From NCBI RefSeq assembly GCF_951805225.1, contig NZ_OX638201.1, positions 682,001 to 746,000 on the forward strand: a stretch of DNA of 64,000 nt. Direction: 5' to 3'. The notes below the pieces were generated by a model, which was given only the letters and a program-made list of their open reading frames with translations, searched no databases and had not been told where the DNA came from. Both the position numbers and the translations under genes were made by a program. This document shows positions 17,489 through 29,600 of the stretch, piece by piece. How positions within the stretch are numbered: the first letter of the stretch is position 1; each line of letters starts with the position of its first letter. This stretch comes from an uncultured Flavobacterium sp. (GTDB lineage: Bacteria > Bacteroidota > Bacteroidia > Flavobacteriales > Flavobacteriaceae).

Positions 17489-17640
17489 TTTTTTATTACG
17501 GAATTTAATTTATTACCCTACTTGTCAGGGTTTTAAGTTGTGGTTTAACTAATTTGAGTTTTAACGTTTTTTTGAATTGCCTAAGCATACGTGCTTATCG
17601 CAAGAGGTATTTTATTGTCCATTTTCTAATCTTCCAAATT

Positions 17641-20600
17641 ATGAAAAAAAAATTTACTTTCTATGATCTCATCGTAAAGAAGAGATTATTTGGTTTGTTG
17701 TTTTTATTGCTTTTTTGCAATAAAAACTTCGCACAAACTTTTTGTAGACCAGATTCTCAGACGAATAGTACTGGCGGTCTTTTATGTGTAGGAATGAGTG
17801 TAACGAATCCGGATAATGCATGGGATTCGAGCATGACAACTTATTCGACGATCTCAAACGTGCTCGGTTTGGCATGTTTTGCTCAGGAAACATTACATTT
17901 TAGTCAGACTGCAAAAGCAGGTGACCAAATAGTAATATATTTTGGTGAAGGCAACGGATTGTTGGATGTTGATGTGTTAGCAAATGCAACAATTCAGGCC
18001 AAAAACGGTGCGGCTCTTGTGGGTGGTCAGGTTACTATGAACAATCCACTGTTAAATCTGCAATTATTATCAGCTACAAATTCGGCGGTAATAAAATATA
18101 CATTACCGGCAGATGCAGATCGTATTCAAATTCAATCTGGTGGGCTTTTATCTGCATTAGTAAATTTAAGGATTTATGATGTGCGACTTCAATTTGCAAA
18201 ACCAACTATTACGGGAGGTGAGACACAATCTGTATGTTATGGTCAATCTGTATTACTTACAGCAACTCCTGCTGCAGGAACAACTGTTGCGTGGTATGAT
18301 TCTCCAACATCAACTACGGCACTTTCGACTATAGGTACATTTACTACTCCAAACTTAACAGCGACAACTACTTATTATGTAAGTACTTCGAGAGCGTCGG
18401 GTTGTGAAAGTAGTGAACGTTTACCTGTTACTATAAATGTTATTAATCCTATACTACCAACGATTAGTACTACCGGAACGACGATTTGTTCTTCGGGGGC
18501 AACCCAGGCAACTACACTATCAGTTATAAGTCCGGTGCCGGGAACAATATATTCCTGGTTTAGTGCATCAACTGGAGGTGTAGCATTGGCAACAGGAACT
18601 TCTTATACTCCAACTGTACCAACTGGCGCTACTAATTTTTATGTAGAAGCATCGATTGGTACTTGTAAATCTGCACGTACTCAGGTTACTGTGAATTCAA
18701 CTCCGGTTCCGGCGCTTGCAACGGTATTGACACAAAGTGTAACGATATTATCCGGACAAAATGCAACTTTGAGCGCTTCTACAGCTGAAGCTAATGTTGC
18801 TCTGGATTGGTACGATGTACCTACGGGAGGAATAAAATTATTAGGAGATTCTAATACTTTTACAACTCCAATTTTAACTGCTACTAAAATATATTATGTT
18901 GAATCACGCAGTACTATTGGCGCTTGTGTTAGCGTTACGAGAGTACCTGTGACGGTGACAGTTTTACCGGTTGCGTTAGGAGGTTGTTTGGAAGCTAATA
19001 GTCAGCAGACAACTCAAAACGGACTTTGTTTGCTTTGTGTTTCTTCAAATCAAAACAATTCTGTAGATGGAAATAGCGCTACGGCTGCAAGACTTACTCT
19101 TCCGATTGGTTTGCTAAACGGATGGATTCAACAAACATTACAATTTAATAATCCTGGTAAAGCGGGAGATATCGTAGATGTTGAATTGGCATTGCCAGGC
19201 GGTATTGCCGATCTTTCATTATTAGGAGCTGTTAGTTTAGCAACTTATAATGGAGCAACTTATAATAATGACAGAGTTTCTACTAATAATAATGCTTTAG
19301 TGACTTTGCAATTAATATCAGGAAATCGCTTTAGAGCTAGTGTTGTTGCGGGTGCAAATTTTGATCGTGTCGAAATAAGATTGGGTGGTTTGGTAAGTGC
19401 TTTGACAAATTTAGATATTTATCAGGCAACTTACAGATATAAAGCGCCAGCTATAACTGGTAACGCTACACCAATTTGCGGCACACAGACTGCAAATTTA
19501 ACGGCTTCAACAGCTTTGGGAGAAACTATAAAATGGTATGATGCTTTAACCGGAGGAAATCTTTTGGTTAGTACTGCAGCTTATACAACTCCGGCATTAA
19601 CTGCAAATACAACTTATTATGTAGAGCTTACGCGTAATGGTTGTGTGAATAGTGAAAGAAATCCTGTTCTGGTTACAGTAAATAATCCTATAGCTCCCGG
19701 AACAGTTACTGCTTCTCCTTTGAATTTATGTAGTGGAGAATCAACAACAATAACGATTCAATCTCCGGTTGTGGGCACTACTTATAATTGGTATGATGCA
19801 GCTGCGGGTGGAAACTTGGTGTTTACGGGAACTGCTTTTGCAACGCCGGCTTTAACAGCTACAACAACTTATCATGTTGAAGCTGTAATTGGAAGTTGTA
19901 TAAGTCCAACGCGTACACCAGCTATTGTAAATGTAAATCCAAGACCTTCGGTGCCTGTTCCTGCGAATTCAAGTGTTGTTATTCAGTCAGGTCAGAGTGC
20001 GATGTTGTCTGTTACGCCTACTGCGGGTGTTACCTATATGTGGTATAGTGCTCCAACAGGAGGAACGCTTTTACAAGGTTCAGGAAGTAATAATTATACT
20101 ACTCCGGTTTTGACTGCTAATACAACATTTTATGTTGAAGCGGTAAGTACTTTAGGAGATTGTAAAAGTACTTCAAGAGCTGCGATTAATGTATTGATAA
20201 CGAATGGAGTTAGTACTTGTTTACAACCAAGTACACAAGCAATAACTGTTGACCCTGGTTTATTATGTGTTTTATGTAATGGAATTAACGGACCTAATTC
20301 TGTTGATGGAAACCCAAATAATTTTGCTTCTTTGACGATAACTGCGGGAGTACTTAATTCATACATTCAACAAGAACTAAATTTTGTGACACCTGGTCAA
20401 GCGGGAGATATTATTGATGTCGAATTAGAATTACCCGGAGGTCTTGCTGATCTGTCATTGTTAGGATCTGTAAGTATAGGAACTTCTAATGGTGGGGTCG
20501 AAAATCTTCTTAGACTGCCAGTAAACAATAGTCTATTGAATTTGCAGGTTTTATCAGGAAACAGATTCAAAGTTAGTTTCCCTACAAATGCTGCATTTGA

Positions 20601-23600
20601 TAGAGTCGACATTAGATTAGGAGCTTTAGTTGGCTTATTAACTACTTTAAATGTTTATGGAGCTTCTTATAGATTTCCAAATGCTACAATAACCGGGGCA
20701 ACAGCGCCAATTTGTGCAGGACAAACTGCAACATTAGCAGCTTCGTCTACAGGAAATGAAGTATTTACATGGTACGATGCTCCTACAGGTGGAAATATTG
20801 TGGCTGTTAGTCCAACTCTTCCATTAACGACTACTACAACTTATTATTTAGAAGGAACGCGTAACGGCGGAACTTGTATTAATAGTGTTCGTCAGCCTGT
20901 TACGGTAAATGTTTTACCTATTCCAACTGATGCAGATATTATAATTACAACTCCTTTGACTGCTTCTTGTGCGGGAGGTGTTGTATTGGCTCCAACATCA
21001 GCTTTAGCTGGAGCTAAATTTAAATACTATACTGATCAAAATAAAACAACAGAGATTACTACGGGAACTGTAGCGGGTGTAACTTATGTAAAAGATGGTA
21101 CAACTGATGCTCTAACAATTAGCGGACTTATTGCTGCTAATGCTCCTTATACTTATTATGTTTCTGTTCTTAACGGAGGAACTTGTGAGAACGTAAACGG
21201 AACATTAAAAGCGGTTGTTGTAAACTATCCTACAGGTTCTGCTTTAACAGTTCAAACTCCTTTTGTTCGTTGTGCGAAAGTAAATCTAAAAGATGCGATC
21301 ACAAATTTTGATACATCAGGAAATACAACTTATACTTTCTTTGATCCTTCAAATAATCCAATAACAGATCTAGCTGCGTCGAATATTACGCTTAGCGGAA
21401 CTTATTCAATTCAGGCTCAAACGGTAGGTTCTGCTTGTCCATCTGTGAAGTTACCGGTTGTAGTGACAGTAAATCCGTTGCCAACATTAACTGGGGTAAC
21501 AAGTTCTATTGTAATTACAAAAGGATCTTCATTAGCATTGGCTGCAACATCAAACGGAACAATTACCTGGTATGATCCTCAAGGTAATGTTTTACCTTCG
21601 AACAATACAGGAATTCTTAATACTGTAGGTGTTTATACTTATACAGTAATTGCAACTAGCGCTGCATCTTGTACAACTAGCCAGACAGTAACTGTTAGTG
21701 TTATTGATCCGGTAGATTGTGATCCTTTATTCGAAAGAGTATATGCTACGACAGAATTATCAGGATCTATTCTAACTGGTGGTGTAACAAGCGGACCTCA
21801 GGCGGTTGATGGCGATCCAAGTACATTCTCGACTATAACTACTGGTTTAGGACTTTTAGGTATTGGAACTACTTGGCAAAATTTACAATGGCCAACAACT
21901 ATTGCTAAAGGAACTCCTGTAACAGTAAAATTAGGCTTAGCCAATAGTGCAGTTGCAGTTGGACAAAGCATTTCTGTAGTAGGAACAAAACGTGATGGTT
22001 CTAATAATCCTATTGATATTGGACCTTTACAATCAGCATCAGGTTCATTATTAAACTTATTGCCAGGTCAAAATTCATTCGAATATACATTTGTTCCTTC
22101 TAATACTTCTGGACCTCAGGATTATGATGGTATTAGAGTTCAATTGGGATCTGTGCTTAGTCTTGCCCAAAATATCAATGTTTATGATGCTCACTATAGT
22201 AAACAAGTAACTCAAATTGCTTGTGGAAAAGGTGATATAGAAGATATTTTCTTTGGAGTAAGAGATTTAGGAATTGGAGCATTAACATCGACTGTTGGTG
22301 TTTCTAACGCCTGGAACGTTGCCGATGGTGATGTTGCTACTTATGCCACAATGTTTAGTGGAGCAGGAGTACTTGCTGCCGCTGAACTTACTACTAAATT
22401 CAGAACACCATCTATGGTTGGTGATAGTTTAAGAATTACAATTTCTAAACCGGGAACAATTTTAAATCTTAATTTGCTTACTGGATTCACGATTCAGCTT
22501 TATTCAGGAAATATTGCGGTTGGTGCGCCAATACAAAACACAAGCAGTTTATTGACTTTAAAATTACTTTCGGGAGATACAATGGCGATGACAATCGTTG
22601 CGCCTCAAACTCAGCCATATGATAAAGTTACTATTACATTTGGAGGAGTTGCCAGTGTTTTAGATCAGCTTAGAGTTCATACGATCGATCGTGTAACCAA
22701 TACCGAAGTCATAGGAGGTGATCCTGATAATAAAATCACAGTCTGTCCCGGAGCTGATATAACGCTCACGGTTCCACCAAAAGCTTGTGCGAACTACGTT
22801 TGGTATGATTCTCCAACAGGAGGAAACTCTGTAGCTACGGGTCAAACGTTTACACTTCCTGCAAATTTAGCTGCAGGTACATATAAATATTATGTTCAGC
22901 CAATTCGTTACGGTTGTCCAGCCTTAGAAAGAGGTGAAGTTACTGTAGTAGTGAGAGCAACAACTCCAGCTGCTAAAATAGCAAATGTGACAATAAACGG
23001 AGGAAATGGTACTATAATTTGTGCTGAAGATGGAAAAGTAACATTAGATGCGGTTTTAGCTGCCACACCAACAGTTACTAATCCGGTATATCACTGGTAC
23101 AAATTTAACGGAACAACAAGTGTGGCCGTTGCGGGAGAAACTACTTCTAAATTAGTATTGACAGGATTAGTTCCTGGAACTTATACTTATTATGTAGGAC
23201 TTAGTTCAGATGAATTTTGTGAAACTGCTGTAGCAGATAGAAAATTAGTAACATTCACAATTTTACCAACTTCTCTTGTAACTGATATTGTGGTAGACAA
23301 TATTACAATTTGTCACGATACAGATGCTGTATTGACACCAACAACTACTTTGACAAGTCCTGTATTCTCATGGTTTTTAGATGCCAATAAAACACAGCCT
23401 ATCACAAATGGAGTAATTGGCGGAGTAACATACACTATTAGCGGTACCGGAGTTTTAACAGCTTCAGGTTTAACAACTGCTATGAGTCCTATTACTTATT
23501 ATGTAGCTGTTTCAAGTAGTACTACATGTCCTAACAAAAACGGAGAGCTTAAAACAGCAACCGTAATTGTTAACGATCCTGCTACACCAACAACTAATGA

Positions 23601-26600
23601 TACAACTCAGGATTTCTGTTTAATAAACAATCCAACAGTTGCAAGTCTTCAGGTTAATGAAGCAGATGTGGTTTGGTATACTGCATCATCAGGAGGAACA
23701 GCATTGGCAACAACAACTGCCTTAGTAACTGGTCCTTATTATGGAGCGATTAAAAATCCAGCGACTGGTTGCGAAAGTTCAGCTAGATTATTAGTAACTG
23801 TAACAGTGACAGATCCAGGAACACCAATAATTACTAAAACAACTCAGGATTTCTGTTTAGTAAATAATCCAACATTTGCGACAATCGACGTAAGTCCGGC
23901 GACAAATATTATTTGGTTTAGTGCATCAACAGGCGGAACAGCAATTGCTCCAACTACAGCATTGACAACAGGAACATATTATGCGTCGATCAAAAATCCA
24001 ACCACTACTTGTGAAAGTAAAGTTAGATTAGCAATCACAATTAATGTAACCGATCCTGGAACGCCAATAATTACAAAAACAACACAGGATTTCTGTTTAA
24101 TAAATAATCCAACATTTGCGACAATCGACGTAAGTCCGGCGACAAATATTATTTGGTTTAGTGCAGCAACAGGTGGAACAGCGATTGCTCCAACTACAGC
24201 ATTGACAACAGGAACTTATTACGCAGCGATTAAAAATCCAACAACTACTTGCGAAAGTAAAGTTAGATTAGCGATCACAATTAATGTAACGGATCCTGGC
24301 ACACCAGTAATTACAAAAACAACTCAAGCTTTCTGTTTGATCAACAATCCAACTTTTGCAACTATAGATGTGAGTCCAGCAGTTGCAGCAAATATTGTTT
24401 GGTATGCTGCACCAACAGGCGGAACAGCGATTCCATCTACAACAGCATTGACAACAGGAACTTATTACGCATCAATCAAAAATCCAACAACAACTTGTGA
24501 AAGTAAAGTTAGATTAGCGATCACAATTAGCGTAACCGATCCAGGAACACCAATAATTACTAAAACAACTCAGGATTTCTGTTTAGTAAATGCACCAACA
24601 TTTGCGACTATAGATGTAACTCCAGCAGTTGCAGCAAATATTATTTGGTTCAATGCAGCAACAGGCGGAACAGCAATTCCATCTACAACAGCATTGACAA
24701 CAGGAACATATTATGCGTCGATCAAAAATCCAACAACAACTTGTGAGAGTAAAGTTAGATTGGCAATCACAATTAATATAACTGATCCTGGAACACCAGT
24801 AATTACCAAAACAACTCAGGATTTCTGTTTGATCAACAATCCAACATTTGCTACGATCGACGTAAGTCCGGCGACAAATATTATTTGGTTCAATGCAGCA
24901 ACAGGCGGAACAGCGATTCCATCTATAACAGCATTGACAACAGGAACTTACTACGCAGCGATTAAAAATCCAACAACTACTTGTGAGAGTAAAGTTAGAT
25001 TGGCAATCACAATTAATGTGACTGATCCTGGAACGCCAGTAATCACAAAAACCACTCAGAATTTCTGTTTGATCAACAATCCAACATTTGCGACAATCGA
25101 CGTAAGTCCAGCAGTTGCAGCAAATATTGTTTGGTATGCTGCATCAACAGGCGGAACAGCGATTCCACCTACAACAGCATTGACAACAGGAACTTATTAC
25201 GCATCGATTAAAAATCCGACAACTACTTGTGAGAGTAAAGTTAGATTAGCGATTAATATCAGCGTAACTGATCCAGGAACACCAGTAATTACAAAAACAA
25301 CTCAAGCTTTCTGTTCGATCAACAATCCAACATTTGCAAGTATAGATGTAACTCCAGCAGTTGCAGCAAATATTGTTTGGTATGCTGCAGCAACAGGCGG
25401 AACAGCGATTCCATCTACAACAGCATTGACAACAGGAACTTATTACGCATCGATCAAAAATCCAACAACAACTTGTGAAAGTAAAGTTAGATTGGCAATC
25501 ACAATTAGCGTGACTGATCCTGGAACACCAGTAATTACAAAAACAACACAGGATTTCTGTTTGATAAACAATCCAACATTTGCAACTATAGATGTAAGTC
25601 CAGCAGTTGCGGCAAATATTGTTTGGTACAGTGCAGCAACAGGTGGAACAGCGATTGCTCCAACTACAGCATTGACAACAGGAACGTATTACGCAGCGAT
25701 TAAAAATCCAACAACAACTTGTGAAAGTAAAGTTAGATTGGCAATCACAATTAATGTAACTGATCCTGGAACACCAGTAATTACTAAAACAACACAGAAT
25801 TTCTGTTTGATCAACAATCCAACATTTGCTACTATCGACGTAAGTCCAGCAGTTGCAGCAAATATTGTTTGGTACAGTGCAGCGACAGGAGGAACAGCAA
25901 TTGCTCCAACTACAGCATTGACAACAGGAACTTATTACGCATCAATCAAAAATCCAACAACGACTTGTGAAAGTAAAGTTAGATTGGCGATTAATATTAG
26001 CGTAACTGATCCTGGAACACCAATAATTACTAAAACAACACAGAATTTCTGTTTGATCAATAATCCAACATTTGCGACAATCGACGTAAGTCCAGCAGTT
26101 GCAGCAAATATTGTTTGGTATGCTGCAGCAACAGGCGGAACAGCGATTCCGTCTACAACAGCATTGACAACAGGAACCTATTACGCATCGATCAAAAATC
26201 CAACAACAACTTGTGAAAGTAAAGTTAGATTAGCAATCACAATTAGCGTAACAGATCCTGGAACACCAGTAATTACCAAAACAACACAGGATTTCTGTTT
26301 GATCAACAATCCAACATTTGCAACAATCGACGTAAGTCCAGCAGTTGCGGCAAATATTGTTTGGTACAGTGCAGCAACAGGCGGAACAGCAATTGCTCCA
26401 ACTACAGCATTGACAACAGGAACTTATTATGCATCGCTTAAAAATCCAACAACAACTTGTGAAAGCAAAGTTAGATTAGCGATCACAATTAATGTGACTG
26501 ATCCTGGAACACCAACTACAACAGATACAACACAAGATTTCTGTTTGGTAAATGCTCCAACTGTAGCTAATATTCAAGTTAATACACCAACAACAGGAAG

Positions 26601-29600
26601 TATTGTTTGGTACAGCGCAGTAACGGGCGGAACAGCAATTGCTCCAACCACAGCATTGACAACAGGAACTTATTATGCATCGATCAAAAATCCAACAACT
26701 ACTTGTGAGAGTAAAGTTAGATTGGCGATTGCAATTAGCGTAACTGATCCTGGAACACCAGTAATTACCAAAACAACACAGGATTTCTGTTTAATAAACA
26801 ATCCAACATTTGCAACTATAGATGTAACTCCAGCAGTTGCAGCAAATATTGTTTGGTATGCTGCAGCAACAGGCGGAACAGCAATTGCTCCAACTACAGC
26901 ATTGACAACAGGAACTTATTACGCATCGATCAAAAATCCAACAACAACTTGTGAAAGTAAAGTTAGATTGGCAATCACAATTAGCGTAACCGATCCTGGA
27001 ACACCAGTAATTACCAAAACAACTCAGAATTTCTGTTTGATCAACAATCCAACATTTGCGACAATCGACGTAAGTCCAGCGACAAATATTGTTTGGTATG
27101 ATGCAGCAACAGGCGGAACAGCAATTGCTCCAACTACAGCATTGACAACAGGAACTTATTACGCATCGATCAAAAATCCAACAACAACTTGCGAAAGTAA
27201 AGTTAGATTAGCGATTAATATCAGCGTAACAGATCCTGGAACACCTGTAATTACAAAAACAACACAGGATTTCTGTTTGATAAATAATCCAACATTTGCA
27301 AGTATAGACGTAAGTCCAGCAGTTGCAGCAAATATTGTTTGGTACAGTGCAGCGACAGGCGGAACAGCAATTGCTCCAACTACAGCATTGACAACAGGAA
27401 CTTATTATGCATCGATTAAAAATCCAACAACAACTTGTGAAAGTAAAGTTAGATTGGCAATCACGATTAATGTAACAGATCCTGGAACACCAGTAATTAC
27501 AAAAACAACTCAGAATTTCTGTTCGATCAACAATCCAACATTTGCCACAATCGACGTAAGTCCGGCGACAAATATTGTTTGGTATGCTGCAGCAACAGGC
27601 GGAACAGCAATTGCTCCAACTACAGCATTGACAACAGGAACTTATTATGCAGCAATCAAAAATCCAACAACTACTTGTGAAAGTAAAGTTAGATTGGCGA
27701 TTGCAATTAGCGTAACAGATCCTGGAACACCAGTAATTACAAAAACAGCTCAGAATTTCTGTTTAGTAAATGCTCCGACTTTTGCGACAATCGACGTAAG
27801 TCCTGCAGTTGCAGCAAATATAGTTTGGTACAGTGCAGCGACAGGCGGAACAGCGATTCCATCAACTACAGCATTGACAACAGGAACTTATTATGCAGCA
27901 ATCAAAAATCCAACAACAACTTGTGAAAGTAAAGTTAGATTAGCGATTACGATTAAAGTAACTGATCCGGGAACACCAACTACAACAGATACAACACAAG
28001 ATTTCTGTTTAGTAAATGCTCCAACTGTAGCTAATATCCAAGTTAATACACCAACAACAGGAACTATAGTTTGGTATGCTACAGCAACAGGCGGAACACC
28101 AATTGCACCAACAACAGCTTTAGCAACAGGAAATTATTTCGCATCGATTTCAGATCCTGCAACTACTTGTCAAAGTGCATTAAGATTACAAGTCGCAGTA
28201 AGTGTAACAAATCCTGCTACACCAACTACAACAGATACAACACAAGATTTCTGTTTAGTAAATGCGCCAACAGTAGCAAATATTCAGGTGAACCAAAGTA
28301 ATGTCGTTTGGTACAATGCAGCAACAGGCGGAACAACAATTGCTCCAACAACAGCATTGGCAAATGGAAATTATTATGCAACACTAAAAGATGCAACTAC
28401 AGGTTGTGAAAGCTCAGTTCGTTTACTGGTAGCAGTTAGTATAAAAGATCCTGGAACACCTACAACAACAGCAGCAACTCAGGTTTTCTGTTCAGGTGAT
28501 TCTCCTAAAGTTTCTAATATTAAAGTAAATGAAGCTAACGTAGTTTGGTACGCCACATTAAAAGGCGGAACAGCAATCGCACCAACAACAGCATTAGCAA
28601 ATGGAGATTATTTTGGAGCCATAAAAGATCCGGCAACGGGTTGTGAAAGTAACACAAGATTAAAAGTTACGATTACTATTGGAAACACAGTAAATCCAAC
28701 AACAACTAATGCAGCTCAAAGTTTCTGTACAGTAAGTACACCAACATTTGCAAGCATTCAGGTAAACGAACCTAATGTAGTTTGGTATACAGCTTTAACA
28801 GGCGGAACAGCAATCGCATCAACAACAGCTTTAACAACTGGAGTTTATTATGGAAATATAAAAGATCCGATTTCAGGATGCGAAAGCACAACTCGTTTGA
28901 AAGTTACTGTTACGGTTTCAGGACCAAGTCCTACGCCAACAACTACAGATGCTTCACAAGACTTTTGTTCAACAAATACACCAAAAGTTTCTGATATTCA
29001 GGTAAACGAAGCAAACGTAATTTGGTACAGTACAGCAACAGGCGGAACAGCAATTCCTGCAACGACCGCTTTAGCTTCAGGAACATATTACGGAGTTGTT
29101 TCAAGTGCTACAGGTTGTGAAAATCCTGTTAGATTAGCAGTTGTAGTAAAAGTAAATACACCAGGTGTTATTACAACACCAAATGCAACACAAACATTCT
29201 GTTTATCAGCATTGCCAACTATAGCCAACATTCTGGTAAACGAACCTAACGTTGTCTGGTATACAACTGCAACAGGCGGAACACCTTTAGCAGCAAACAC
29301 ACCATTGATAGCAGCTACCTATTATGCAAGTGCTTTAAGCAATACAACAAATGGTTGTGAGAGCGCTACGAGATTAGGAGTTACTGTTAAGTTTGAAAAC
29401 GATGCTTTAGTACAAATAGCAACTACAGACGATACACCATGTGTTTTCAAAGGAGTTACTTATTCTATAGCAAACGGAAAATCAAATTATGTATGGTCAA
29501 TTACTAACGGAACAATAGTTTCAGGCGGAGGAACAGCAGATGGATCTGTAACAGTTTCATGGTCAGATATCGGACCGGGCAAAGTTGAGGTAACTTATAT

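Larger units (their letters stand above)
16444..17640 (+). promoter_or_regulatory. 1.2-kb AT-rich leader region upstream of the giant adhesin
   Basis: No recognisable gene occurs here. Two short frames are possible and are annotated separately (16962-17153 and 17348-17488). The region has operator- or hairpin-like structures: an inverted repeat TTTAGAAT-TT-ATTCTAAA at 17224-17241; direct repeats ATAGACAAAG (17241-17250) and ATAGACAGAG (17254-17263); a 7-bp hairpin with a TTCG tetraloop at 17458-17475; ACCCT/AGGGT arms at 17515-17531 followed by T residues; and AAGCA-TACG-TGCTT at 17583-17596. Together they suggest a long structured 5' leader or regulatory region for the adhesin operon. I see no full consensus promoter. 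Confidence 0.45.

Noticed and set aside
17554..17640. TTG start 29 codons before the giant adhesin ATG
   Set aside because: The added residues carry no signal, and the segment includes a hairpin; the signal peptide begins at ATG 17641.
23812..27963. Regular repeats that might be read as a CRISPR array or satellite DNA
   Set aside because: Units are 240 or 246 bp with no unique spacers and keep one reading frame throughout the adhesin, so they are coding repeats.
28071..28994. Short plus-strand frames inside the adhesin array
   Set aside because: They are alternate-frame readings of the repeat DNA with Ser/Asn/Arg-rich low-complexity products and no initiation signals.
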